Part shown: positions 18,056 through 26,014 of the stretch, in pieces | Numbering within the stretch: position 1 is the first letter of the stretch | Layout: the number at the start of each line of letters is the position of its first letter | DNA from: Betaproteobacteria bacterium | GTDB taxonomy: Bacteria; Pseudomonadota; Gammaproteobacteria; Burkholderiales; Rhodocyclaceae | Reading direction: 5' to 3' | NCBI GenBank assembly: GCA_016194935.1 | Contig: JACQAO010000095.1 | Span: 1 to 34,242 of the forward strand | DNA: 34,242 bases | The notes under the pieces: model-generated | The model's database searches: none | Told to the model about the DNA's origin: nothing | Seen by the model: only the letters and a program-made list of their open reading frames with translations | Program-made: the position numbers and the translations under genes

Positions 18056-18415
18056 TCAGCGGTTTGATTTCGCCGGGGTCCGCCGAGGCTTGGCGCGCGT
18101 ATGAGCGACAGCGGTTTTAGGCAGACAGCTCGCGCCGTTGCAGCAATTGTCGGTGAGGAAGGCGATCAGATCGTCCATCGCGGAAAAGTCGGTGGCGTAA
18201 AAAATATAACGCCCATCCTGGCGGGCGCTGATCAGGCCGACGCGGCTCAGGTGGGCGAGATGAAAAGACAGTGTCGCCGGCGCCAGCCCCATCCGTTCGC
18301 CGATCACGCCGGCGCTCAAGCCCTCCGGTCCGGCCTGCACCAGCAGGCGGAACACCGCCAGGCGGGTGTCATGGCCCAGCGCAGCAAGCCGTTCGGCGGC
18401 GGTCATCGTTTCCAT
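18056..18415 (-). CDS. arsR: ArsR-family arsenic-responsive repressor
   Basis: From the ATG at 18415 this is a 119-residue winged-helix repressor with the recognition helix APATLSFHLAHLSRVGLI (about residues 45-62). A C-terminal cysteine cluster C91, C92 and C97 (CCNGASC) matches the trio that binds As(III) in the Acidithiobacillus-type ArsR, not the CVC motif of the E. coli type. The open frame continues upstream to 18661, but that extension would cross the operator. A start at 18406 (second methionine) is also possible. The protein should repress its own operon until arsenite binds. Confidence 0.9.
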   Translation of the reverse strand: METMTAAERLAALGHDTRLAVFRLLVQAGPEGLSAGVIGERMGLAPATLSFHLAHLSRVGLISARQDGRYIFYATDFSAMDDLIAFLTDNCCNGASCLPKTAVAHTRAKPRRTPAKSNR

Positions 18416-18422
18416 GTTTCCA

Positions 18423-18459
18423 GTATTATCGAAATGATTGAAGAAGTCAAACATTTCGA
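18423..18459 (-). promoter_or_regulatory. ars promoter with ArsR operator palindrome
   Basis: TCGAAATG (18429-18436) and CATTTCGA (18452-18459) are perfect inverse arms. An inner pair TTGA (18438-18441) and TCAA (18447-18450) continues the dyad, giving a near-perfect 31-base palindrome. On the minus strand a TTGACT -35 box (18450-18445) and a TAATAC -10 box (18428-18423), 16 bases apart, sit within and beside it. A bound repressor would therefore cover the promoter. The predicted transcript would start almost at the arsR ATG. Confidence 0.75.
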
Positions 18460-18576
18460 GGGGAGGGCTGAGGACTGTTGCGAAGTTTTCCGCGGAAAAG
18501 GCGGTCGCCAAAGTAGTCGGTATTTGCTGTGAGCTGGTGTACCATTCAGCCTTCAGCGACCGAAAACCAAACGTGC

Positions 18577-18825
18577 ATGGGAAAGCTTGAAAACGTCCTT
18601 GCTGCGATACTACGAGGGACATCCGACAACAACATAGCTTTTGCCGAATTACGCTATGCACTGGAGGCGCTTGGCTTTGAGGTTCGTGTTAAGGGAGACC
18701 ATTTTATTTACACGAAACAGGGCATAGCCGAGATTGTTAATCTACAGCCGCTCGGCAGCAAGGCGAAAGCCTATCAGGTCAAACAGGTCAGAACGCTCAT
18801 TTTGAAATACAAGCTGGCGAGGTAG
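18577..18825 (+). CDS. hicA: HicA-type mRNA interferase toxin
   Basis: This 82-residue protein from the ATG at 18577 has the HicA double-stranded-RNA-binding-like fold. It shows an N-terminal helix with LAAILRG, then AFAELRYALEALGFEVRVKGDHFIY, where H48 in KGDHF fits the catalytic histidine. HicA toxins cleave mRNA and are blocked by HicB. A further upstream start (18529) is possible but lacks family similarity. The gene is followed after five bases by hicB, which fits the usual toxin-first order. The module sits between the divergent ars and cop genes. Confidence 0.85.
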   Translation: MGKLENVLAAILRGTSDNNIAFAELRYALEALGFEVRVKGDHFIYTKQGIAEIVNLQPLGSKAKAYQVKQVRTLILKYKLAR

Positions 18826-18830
18826 GGATC

Positions 18831-19043
18831 ATGCAAAGCCGTTACGAACTTGTGATTTACTGGAGCGACGAAGATCAAAGCTTTGTCGTGGAAGTGCCGG
18901 AATTGCCTGGATGTATGGCCGATGGCGCGAGTTACCAGGAAGCGGTCAAAAATGTCGAGATCATCATCGAAGAGTGGATCGCTACTGCCCATGCGCAAGG
19001 CCGTCATATCCCGGCGCCAACGGGAAAGCTTATGTACGCTTGA
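18831..19043 (+). CDS. hicB: HicB-type antitoxin (short form without DNA-binding domain)
   Basis: This 70-residue protein carries the HicB partial RNase-H-like fold: YELVIYWSDEDQSFVVEVPELPGCMADGASYQEAVKNVEIIIEEW reads through strand, the PELPGC turn and the long helix. It ends at about the length of the core domain and has no added helix-turn-helix or ribbon-helix-helix. Autoregulation may therefore be weak or work through another region. It neutralises HicA by covering its active site. copA begins 35 bases downstream, so the two may be co-transcribed. Confidence 0.87.
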   Translation: MQSRYELVIYWSDEDQSFVVEVPELPGCMADGASYQEAVKNVEIIIEEWIATAHAQGRHIPAPTGKLMYA

Positions 19044-19078
19044 TTATTAGCGGCCCCGATCAACTTCGAGCAAATGCC

Positions 19079-21490
19079 ATGACCACGCTATCCAGCACGC
19101 TCGACCTGCCGGTCGAAGGCATGACCTGCGCGGCTTGTGCTGCGCGTATCGAAAAACAGTTGAACAAGCTGGAAGGCGTTTCCGCCAACGTCAATTTCGC
19201 CAGCGAGAAAGTGCATGTCGCTTTCGATGCCGCTGCGGCGAGTCCCGAACAAATTGTCGAAACCATCCGCAAGGCCGGCTACGGCGTACCTCAACAGACG
19301 CTGGAGTTTGCGCTGCAAGGCATGAGTTGCGCGGCATGCGCCACGCGCATTGAAAAGCAGTTGAACAAGCTGCCGGGGGTCGAGGCGGTGGTCAACTTTG
19401 CCTCCGAAAAAGCCCATGTGCGGTTTACGCCGGGACTCAGCGACGCCGCGCAATTGATTGCTGCGGTGGCGCGCGCCGGTTATCAGGCACAACTGTCCAC
19501 CACCGATACGCGCGCCGAGGAAAGGCAGCGCAAGCTGGCCCATTACCGCGCGGAACTCCAGCGTTTCTGGATTTCCGCGGCACTGACGCTGCCGCTGGTG
19601 GCGCAGATGGCCGTGATGTTCGGCGGCGGCGGAGGCAACGATGCGCATCAGGAGTTGCTGCCGCGCTGGCTGCAACTGGCGCTGGCGACACCTGTGCAGT
19701 GGTGGATCGGCTGGCGCTTTTACAGTGGCGCCTGGAATTCCCTGCGCGGCGGCGCAGGCAACATGGATGTGCTGGTGGCGTTGGGTACCGGCATGGCCTG
19801 GCTCTATAGCGCGGTGGTGACGCTGGTTGGCTTGCAGCACCAGCATGTTTATTTCGAAGCCTCGGCCACCGTCATCACCCTGGTGCTGCTCGGCAAGATT
19901 CTCGAAGCGCGCGCCAAGGCCCGCACTTCGGCGGCGCTGGAAGCGTTGATCCGCTTGCAGCCGCAGACCGCGCGCGTCGAACGGGACGGGCAACTGGTGG
20001 AACTGGCGGTGGCGGCAATGCTGCCCGGCGACATTTTTGTGGTGCGGCCGGGAGAAGCCGTGCCGGTGGATGGCGCAGTGATCGAAGGTGTATCCAGCCT
20101 CAACGAAGCCATGCTCACCGGCGAGAGCATGCCGGTCACCAAGCAACCCGGCGACAAATTGTTTGCCGCCACAGTAAATGGCGAGGCGCTGCTGCGTTGT
20201 CGCGCCACCGGCATCGGCAGTCACACGCTGCTGGCCGGCATCATCCGCATGGTGGAGCAGGCGCAGGGTTCCAAGGCGCCGGTGCAACGGTTGGCCGACA
20301 AGGTTTCGGCGATCTTCGTGCCGGTGGTCGGCGCTATTGCGCTGCTTACTTTTGTGGGCTGGTGGGGCTTGACCGGCGAATTTACGCAGGCGCTGGTGAA
20401 TGCCGTCGCCGTGCTGGTGATCGCCTGTCCTTGCGCCCTCGGCCTGGCGACGCCGACGGCGATCATGGTGGGAACCGGCCAGGGAGCGAAAGCCGGCATC
20501 CTGGTCAAAGATGCCGAGGCGCTGGAAATCGCCGAAAAAATACTCGTGCTGGCTGTAGACAAGACCGGTACCCTGACCCAGGGCAAACCGCTGGTGACCG
20601 ACATCGCGCCGGGTGATGGCGTCTCCGCCGACGAATTATTGCAGGTCGCCGCCGCCCTCGAACAAGGCGCGACCCATCCGCTGGCAACCGCGATCCTGGC
20701 GCGCGCCAGCGAAACAAATAGCGCACCGCTGCCAGTGCAGAATCTGCGTGCCGAACCCGGCAAAGGGCTGCGCGGAGATGTGAACGGCGCCGTCTGCCTG
20801 CTCGGCTCGCCGGCCTTCCTGGCGGCGGAAGGTTTGGTTGTCGACAGTGCTGCATTGTTGCCGCTGCAACAGGCCGGCAAGAGCATCGTCGCCGTCGCTC
20901 GCGCTGGCCACGTGCTGGGCATCATCGCCGTGGCCGACCCGCTGCGCGGCACCACCCGCGCCGCCGTGGCGCGGCTGAATGCGCTGGGCGTCGAAGTGGT
21001 GATGCTGACCGGCGATAATCCCCAGACCGCAGCGGCCATCGCGCGCGAGGCAGGCATCACCCGCTATCAGGCGGAAGTCTTGCCGGGCGACAAGGCGCAA
21101 GCCATCGCCAGTCTCAAGGCCGAGGCCGCCAAGCGCGGCGGGCGCGTCGGCATGGCCGGCGACGGCATCAACGATGCGCCAGCGCTGGCGGCAGCAGATG
21201 TCGGCTTTGCCATGGGGGCTGGTTCGGATGTGGCAATGGAAACCGCCGGCGTGACCTTGATGCGCGACGACCTCAACAGCGTGGCCGACGCCATCGATCT
21301 GTCGCGCGCGACCCTGGCCAAGATACGCCAGAACCTGTTTTTCGCATTCATCTACAATGTGCTGGGCATCCCGCTGGCGGCCTTGGGCATGCTGAATCCA
21401 GTGATCGCCGGCGCGGCGATGGCCATGAGCTCGGTGTCGGTGGTGAGCAATTCCCTGTTGCTGAAACGCTGGCAGGCGAAAAAATCTTAA
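19079..21490 (+). CDS. copA: Copper-exporting P1B-type ATPase CopA
   Basis: This 803-residue membrane pump exports Cu(I) from the cytoplasm. Two N-terminal metal-binding domains carry GMTCAAC (CxxC at 17-20) and GMSCAAC (84-87). The actuator has TGES (347-350), the transport site CPC (450-452) in a membrane helix, the phosphorylated aspartate D494 in DKTGT, the SPC-family HP motif in ATHPLATA and the hinge GDGINDAP. The final helices hold YN and MSS, the Cu(I) ligands of P1B-1 pumps. The open frame runs upstream to 18911 through hicB; I start at the ATG before MTTLSSTLDLPVEGMTC. No CueR-like operator is visible upstream. Confidence 0.96.
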   Translation: MTTLSSTLDLPVEGMTCAACAARIEKQLNKLEGVSANVNFASEKVHVAFDAAAASPEQIVETIRKAGYGVPQQTLEFALQGMSCAACATRIEKQLNKLPGVEAVVNFASEKAHVRFTPGLSDAAQLIAAVARAGYQAQLSTTDTRAEERQRKLAHYRAELQRFWISAALTLPLVAQMAVMFGGGGGNDAHQELLPRWLQLALATPVQWWIGWRFYSGAWNSLRGGAGNMDVLVALGTGMAWLYSAVVTLVGLQHQHVYFEASATVITLVLLGKILEARAKARTSAALEALIRLQPQTARVERDGQLVELAVAAMLPGDIFVVRPGEAVPVDGAVIEGVSSLNEAMLTGESMPVTKQPGDKLFAATVNGEALLRCRATGIGSHTLLAGIIRMVEQAQGSKAPVQRLADKVSAIFVPVVGAIALLTFVGWWGLTGEFTQALVNAVAVLVIACPCALGLATPTAIMVGTGQGAKAGILVKDAEALEIAEKILVLAVDKTGTLTQGKPLVTDIAPGDGVSADELLQVAAALEQGATHPLATAILARASETNSAPLPVQNLRAEPGKGLRGDVNGAVCLLGSPAFLAAEGLVVDSAALLPLQQAGKSIVAVARAGHVLGIIAVADPLRGTTRAAVARLNALGVEVVMLTGDNPQTAAAIAREAGITRYQAEVLPGDKAQAIASLKAEAAKRGGRVGMAGDGINDAPALAAADVGFAMGAGSDVAMETAGVTLMRDDLNSVADAIDLSRATLAKIRQNLFFAFIYNVLGIPLAALGMLNPVIAGAAMAMSSVSVVSNSLLLKRWQAKKS

Positions 21491-21503
21491 TCAGGAGCAA
21501 GCC

Positions 21504-21710
21504 ATGGAATCAACCTTACTCAAAGTCGGCGGCATGAGCTGCCAGGGCTGCGTGAAAAGCGTCACCAAAGTATTGTCGGAACTGCCCGGCGTGGTCAAGG
21601 CCGAAGTCTCGCTGGAGCGCGGCGAAGCCAGCGTCGACTATGACGCGGATAAAATCACGCGCGATGTCATGAAGCGCGCAGTCGACGATGCCGGCTTCGA
21701 GGCGGCTTGA
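21504..21710 (+). CDS. copZ: Copper chaperone CopZ-like, heavy-metal-associated domain
   Basis: This 68-residue ferredoxin-like metallochaperone has the metal motif GMSCQGC (cysteines at about 13 and 16). The remainder reads as one HMA domain, with VSLERGEASVDYDADK as the third strand region. It would hand Cu(I) to CopA or buffer it. It lies 13 bases after copA behind a good AGGAG site, so the two form an operon. Confidence 0.93.
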   Translation: MESTLLKVGGMSCQGCVKSVTKVLSELPGVVKAEVSLERGEASVDYDADKITRDVMKRAVDDAGFEAA

Positions 21711-21719
21711 CGGAAAACA

Positions 21720-22637
21720 TCACCCACCGGCCTGCTTGACCAAGGTGGCGCGCATGGATTTTTCCAGTGATCGCAAAGTTCCGCCGGTCAGATAGCTGAA
21801 CTCCACTTGTAGCTGGTCGCCTATCGTTACATCCACCGGCGCCGCCAGGGGCAGCACCATGTAGTCGTTCAACCAGTCGATGGTGGCGCCCTGGTCGGCG
21901 AGTATCGACAAAATATTCTTGGTCACGAAGCGCAGCGCATTCACCGTGCCGCTGTATTCCATGGTGAACACGCCCTGCCATTGAATCTCGCGGGAAACCG
22001 GCTGGGAGTAATCCAGCAAACTGTAGATGGCTGGGGCCGCCAGCTCGATGGCGCCGGTCTGGATTACCTGGGGACGCTGAAACTGGATGATGGGCGCATG
22101 GAAACCAAAGAAGACGTAATCCTGTTGCAAGGGCTGAACCGCCATGATTGCCGCTTCGGGAATGAACACCGGCAGACCTTCGCCGAAGCGTTGCCGGTAA
22201 CGCTGCTTGAATGATTCGATCACTTCCACCTGTTTTTCACGCAGCATGGCCACATGGATCATTTCGCAAATCACCACATCCACCGGCTCAGGCGGGAGGT
22301 AATGGAAAGCGTCGGCATGAATCACTTCGACCCTGTCGTCGCACTGATTCAGCGTCAGCAGGCGGCGCGCTTCGGCCACCATGTCAGGATTGAATTCGAC
22401 GCACCAGACCTTGCTGGCGCGGGCGGCGGCAAAACACGAAAGTACGCCGGTGCCGCCACCCAACTCCAGCACCCTGGCGCCGTCGAAGACGACATGCTCG
22501 ATGGCCGCCTTGAAGTTCTCCATGCGGTTCTGGTCCATCAGCATGTTGTGATGGTAATGCAGAGGAATGAACTGGCCGAGAGTGTTCTGCTCGGCCTCAT
22601 CTTCTGTCGGGGAATTTTCAGTGTGATGTTGGTTCAT
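21720..22637 (-). CDS. Protein arginine methyltransferase (PRMT)-like SAM enzyme
   Basis: From the ATG at 22637 this is 305 residues. Residues 27-45 (HYHHNMLMDQNR and after) match the HxxMLxDxxR N-terminal motif of eukaryotic PRMTs. Motif I is VLELGGGTGVLS (57-68), and the acidic ribose-binding residue is E81 in CVEFNP. The double-E loop is intact: E125 in CEMIHV and E134, exactly nine apart as in PRMT1. The C-terminal half (from about 155) is beta-rich like the PRMT barrel, with a tryptophan at 220 in a position that may correspond to the THW loop. Arginine methylation is therefore a reasonable prediction. It is not proven, and other targets are possible. The frame continues upstream to 22865 without similarity. 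It converges with copZ. Confidence 0.72.
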   Translation of the reverse strand: MNQHHTENSPTEDEAEQNTLGQFIPLHYHHNMLMDQNRMENFKAAIEHVVFDGARVLELGGGTGVLSCFAAARASKVWCVEFNPDMVAEARRLLTLNQCDDRVEVIHADAFHYLPPEPVDVVICEMIHVAMLREKQVEVIESFKQRYRQRFGEGLPVFIPEAAIMAVQPLQQDYVFFGFHAPIIQFQRPQVIQTGAIELAAPAIYSLLDYSQPVSREIQWQGVFTMEYSGTVNALRFVTKNILSILADQGATIDWLNDYMVLPLAAPVDVTIGDQLQVEFSYLTGGTLRSLEKSMRATLVKQAGG

Positions 22638-22881
22638 GCGGGTGGTTTGATTTGGAATTGGGCGATATTTGTATTGCGCATTGTAAGTTTTTTTTCTGAC
22701 AGATGAGGGGGCGCAGGTCAGAATGCTATGGCGCTGCTGAATTGTCAGTTTGAAGAGCGATATGAAACAGAAATATGGACGAAACGCCACGGACGCGGCG
22801 ATCAACATTCTTTCCAAGGCCCCATGCGACCGGCGTTCCGGGCGGATAGCCGGATGCATGATCACGCTCCAGAAGGAGTGA

Positions 22882-23397
22882 TTGAAGACTGACCATTTGT
22901 CGGCGGTGATCGGTGCGCTGCGCCCCTTCGTTGAGCCGGATGCCGTTCCTGCCGAAGATGCCCCGGTGCGCCAGTGTTACCGCTACATCATCAACCGCCC
23001 GGGGCAGTTTCGCTATGCACAAACCATCGTCACCAATCTGCCCATCGGTTCCGGGGAGATCGAAAGTGCTCACCGATACGTCATACAGAAACGACTCAAG
23101 CTCGCCGGGGCTTGGTGGAGAAAAGACAACGACCAAGCCATGCTCAATCTGCGTACCGCTCGCGCCAACCGCTGCTGGGGTCATTCGTTACTGGGACTCC
23201 CTCGCCGCTTGACAGCCGTCCAACAGTTTCAATTGCACCCGACTGCAACTTACCCAGTGTCAACCACATATTTTGGGGTGATAATAGTAGTGCAATTCAT
23301 TTTCCAGTTACCGGTCCTCGACCGGTCAGTTTGGCCCGGTCTGCAGGATGATTATTTTCGCGTTGCATTGGCCCATACCACGCGGCTGGAAGTCTGA
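22882..23397 (+). pseudogene. Transposase C-terminal remnant (ISKra4-like)
   Basis: Residues 1-110 of this frame read like the C-terminal end of a DDE transposase. They include NLPIGSGEIESAHRYVIQKR, the KLAGAWW turn and NLRTARANRCW, which resemble ISKra4-type enzymes. The frame opens with TTG directly after an in-frame stop (22879-22881), and nothing upstream codes for the DDE core. After about 23220 the sequence loses similarity, so the gene is broken at both ends. The 258 bases from 23220 to the vapC end hold only this decayed tail. Confidence 0.65.
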
Positions 23398-23478
23398 GAA
23401 AGCAACCAGAGCGGGTGGACGATGCATCGCTGCCGAGGGGGACTGGGCTTAGCCTGTCCGCTTGGTCCTCCAATCAAG

Positions 23479-23913
23479 TCATAAGCGAATGCCGCGCTTT
23501 GCTTTGATCTTGAGTTTCCTGGCGGCAAAGATCAAACCTTCATCGAGTGTCAAGATTACCTCTATGCCATGATTGCGTGCAATCGCCATGTGCAGAGCAT
23601 CGGGGCCGCGCAGGCGGGTTGCAAACTCGGCTACAAAGTCCCGCGCCAGATAATAATCTGCGGCGGCGGGGATCAACACATGAAGTGAATCGACAGCGAG
23701 GGCGTCAAATTCCTCGATGAGCTTGCGGGCCGTTGCTTCGCTGAGCGACTTCATGCGAACGTCGCGGGCCATGACGCTGGCGAATTCAACGCGTGTCCAT
23801 AGACTGATGGCGAGCGTGCCGGGCGGAACGGCAGCCAGGAAATTACTGATTCGTCCCGAGAGCGGTTCCGCGCGGAATAAGGGGGTCAGGAAGCTGGTGT
23901 CAAGATAGATCAT
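23479..23913 (-). CDS. vapC: VapC-type PIN-domain ribonuclease toxin
   Basis: This 144-residue PIN-domain protein has all four expected acidic residues: D5 in YLDTS, E43 in RVEFAS, D105 in RGPDALHMA and D124 in LTLDEG. VapC toxins cleave tRNA or rRNA. The start overlaps the antitoxin stop by four bases, the usual VapBC arrangement. Full length and intact active-site residues suggest a working toxin. Confidence 0.9.
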   Translation of the reverse strand: MIYLDTSFLTPLFRAEPLSGRISNFLAAVPPGTLAISLWTRVEFASVMARDVRMKSLSEATARKLIEEFDALAVDSLHVLIPAAADYYLARDFVAEFATRLRGPDALHMAIARNHGIEVILTLDEGLIFAARKLKIKAKRGIRL

Positions 23914-24146
23914 TCGGCGTCACGTAGTTGACGCACCAGGCTCGCGCTCGGCTCAGTCCAGGCGGGTACTTCTTTGCGCAAAGCCGCCAGACGCTTGAGC
24001 GGGAGGGCTTGCTTCCGCCTTTCCGGGGGCGAGACATGGGCCACGGCGCGACCGTGCCGGGTGATGAGGATTTCCTCGCCGGCTTCCACGATGTTAAGTA
24101 ACTCGCTGAGATGCGCCTTGGCCTCGGCCAAACTTACGCTGCGCAT
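23910..24146 (-). CDS. vapB: VapB/Phd-type antitoxin
   Basis: This 78-residue protein from the ATG at 24146 (GGAG site six bases ahead) has the Phd/YefM fold. The N-terminus VSLAEAKAHLSELLNIVEAGEEILITRHGRAVAHV is the DNA-binding half. A C-terminal tail (about 55-78) would wrap the PIN toxin. An upstream in-frame ATG at 24158 is less likely because the ribosome-binding site precedes 24146. It overlaps vapC by four bases, and its operator is immediately upstream. Confidence 0.9.
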   Translation of the reverse strand: MRSVSLAEAKAHLSELLNIVEAGEEILITRHGRAVAHVSPPERRKQALPLKRLAALRKEVPAWTEPSASLVRQLRDAE

Positions 24147-24162
24147 GCTGCACTCCAATAGG

Positions 24163-24189
24163 TGACTAATAATATAGTCATACTAGTCA
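24163..24189 (-). promoter_or_regulatory. Likely VapB operator with repeated TAGTCA boxes
   Basis: TGACTA (24163-24168) and TAGTCA (24175-24180) form an inverted pair six bases apart. A third TAGTCA lies at 24184-24189. The cluster begins 16 bases before the vapB start codon and overlaps AT-rich sequence suited to a promoter. Autoregulation by the VapBC complex is inferred from position and symmetry. Confidence 0.6.
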
Positions 24190-24242
24190 ATTCCCGAATC
24201 TCATGCAAGCTGTTGCTGCGGGAATGTTGCTTGCCTTGCCAC

Positions 24243-24258
24243 CCTGCATTTTTGCAGG
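24243..24258. repeat. Short hairpin between vapB and dppA
   Basis: CCTGCA (24243-24248) and TGCAGG (24253-24258) form a perfect six-base stem with a TTTT loop. CTTGC before it and GCAAG after it can extend the stem past a small bulge. No T-run follows, so it is not a standard terminator. It could lie in the dppA leader RNA. Confidence 0.4.
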
Positions 24259-24347
24259 CAAGCAGGCCCGGACTCTGGTAGCATTCCACCGATAGAAGCG
24301 CCTTATATGAACTTATTCTTAATTTCCATTTTTCAGGAGTCGCGCTA

Positions 24348-25955
24348 ATGACTAAATCTGGAAGAAAAATCCTCATCGCTGGTTTCATCACGCTGTTGAG
24401 TACTTACGCCGTGGTTGCGGAAGCCGCGAAAACGCTGGTGTTTTGCTCGGAAGGCAGCCCCGAGGGTTTCAACCCGCAGTTCTTTTCGCTGGGTACAACC
24501 ATGGATGCATCCTCGGTACCGATCTACAACCGCCTGGTGCAGTTCAAGATCGGCACCTCCGAGATCGTGCCGGCGCTGGCCGAATCCTGGCAGGAATCCG
24601 CCGATGGCCTGACGTACACCTTCAAGTTGCGCAAAGGGGTCAAGTTCCAGAGCAACGCCGTGTTCAAGCCGACGCGCGATTTCAATGCCGATGATGTGCT
24701 GTTCAGCTGGAACCGCATGGCCGACCCGAATAATCCCTACCATAAAGTTACCGCCGGCCAGACCTTCGCTTATTTCGAAGATATGGGCATGGATAAAATC
24801 GTCAGCAAGCTGGAAAAAATCGACGATTACACTGTACGCTTCACGTTACACCATCCTGAAGCGCCCTTCCTCGCCAATCTCGGAATGGATTTTGCCTCGA
24901 TACTCTCCGCCGAATATGCCGACAAGATGAGGGCCGCCGGCACTCCCGATGTCATCGACCGCGAACCGATCGGCACCGGCCCGTTCCAGTTTGTCTCCTA
25001 CCAGAAAGACGCGGTGATCCGTTACAAGGCCTTCGACCAGCATTGGGATGGCCGGCCGAAGATCGACAACCTGATCTACGCCATTACCCCCGATGCTTCG
25101 GTGCGCTACGCCAAGCTCAAAACCGGCGAGTGCCAGGTGATGGCGTTTCCCAAGCCGGCGGATATCGCGCTGATGAAGTCCGACCCGGCCATCACTATGC
25201 TGTCCCAGGAAGGTTTGAATGTCGGCTACATCGCTTTCAACGTGGAAAAGAAACCTTTCGACAGCAAGCTGGTGCGGCAGGCGTTGAATATGGCGGTGGA
25301 TAAGCAGGCCATCCTCAAGTCGGTTTACCAGGGCGCCGGACAAGCCGCCAAGAATCCCATTCCGCCGACCATGTGGTCGTACAACGACAAGGTCAAGGAT
25401 TATCCTTATGACGTGGCGAAAGCCAAGGCCCTGATGGTCAAGGCCGGATATCCGAATGGCGTCGATATCGACCTGTGGTATCTGCCGGTGACCCGCCCCT
25501 ACAATCCTGACGGCAAACGCATGGCCGAGCTGATCCAGGCCGACTGGGCGAAAATCGGCGTCAAGGCCAGGCTCATCACCTATGAATGGGGCGAGTACCG
25601 CAAGCGCAGCAAGACCGGCGAGCAACAGGCCATCATGTACGGCTGGTCAGGCGACAACGGCGACCCGGATAATTTCTTCGTCCCTCTGCTTGGTTGCGAC
25701 GCTGTTAAAGGCGGCGGCAACTTCGCGCGCTGGTGCAACAAGGATTTTGAAGACTTGATCCAGAAAGCCAAGACCACGCCCAAGCAGGCGGAGCGGGCAA
25801 AGTATTACGAGAAGGCACAGGTAATCGTCAAGGAAGAAGCGCCCTGGCTCACCATTGCCCATTCGTTGAGATATACCCCGGTGCGCAAGGAAGTGATCGG
25901 CTTCAAGATGGATGTGACGGCCCACCACTACTTCAACAAGGTCGACTTGAAATAA
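24348..25955 (+). CDS. dppA: Dipeptide-binding periplasmic protein DppA
   Basis: This 535-residue SBP_bac_5 protein has a signal peptide (about 1-26, ending VVAEA-A). The mature start KTLVFCSEGSPEGFNPQFF is nearly that of E. coli DppA. Other DppA landmarks are KPTRDFNADDV, GTGPFQF, ITPDASVRYAKL, YQGAGQAAKN, GYSGDNGDPDNFF-like GWSGDNGDPDNFF and YTPVRKEV. The aspartate in SGDNGD is positioned to bind the dipeptide amino group. In E. coli it also binds haem, which is not shown here. A strong AGGAG site lies seven bases upstream of the ATG, and dppBCDF follow. Confidence 0.96.
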   Translation: MTKSGRKILIAGFITLLSTYAVVAEAAKTLVFCSEGSPEGFNPQFFSLGTTMDASSVPIYNRLVQFKIGTSEIVPALAESWQESADGLTYTFKLRKGVKFQSNAVFKPTRDFNADDVLFSWNRMADPNNPYHKVTAGQTFAYFEDMGMDKIVSKLEKIDDYTVRFTLHHPEAPFLANLGMDFASILSAEYADKMRAAGTPDVIDREPIGTGPFQFVSYQKDAVIRYKAFDQHWDGRPKIDNLIYAITPDASVRYAKLKTGECQVMAFPKPADIALMKSDPAITMLSQEGLNVGYIAFNVEKKPFDSKLVRQALNMAVDKQAILKSVYQGAGQAAKNPIPPTMWSYNDKVKDYPYDVAKAKALMVKAGYPNGVDIDLWYLPVTRPYNPDGKRMAELIQADWAKIGVKARLITYEWGEYRKRSKTGEQQAIMYGWSGDNGDPDNFFVPLLGCDAVKGGGNFARWCNKDFEDLIQKAKTTPKQAERAKYYEKAQVIVKEEAPWLTIAHSLRYTPVRKEVIGFKMDVTAHHYFNKVDLK

Positions 25956-26014
25956 TCTTGTTCAAGCGCCGGGACGCTTAGGCGGAACGGCGGAATTTAG
26001 CGGGGCTACATTCG

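Noticed and set aside
19044..19078. CueR-type operator upstream of copA
   Set aside because: No ACCTTCC-GGAAGGT-like dyad is present in the gap or in the end of hicB.
19088..20287. A 399-codon minus-strand frame
   Set aside because: It is antisense to copA with no recognisable family.
23310..23326. ACCGGTC / GACCGGT hairpin with a three-base loop
   Set aside because: It is a short GC-rich palindrome in decayed transposase sequence without a T-run or a nearby gene end, so chance is likely.
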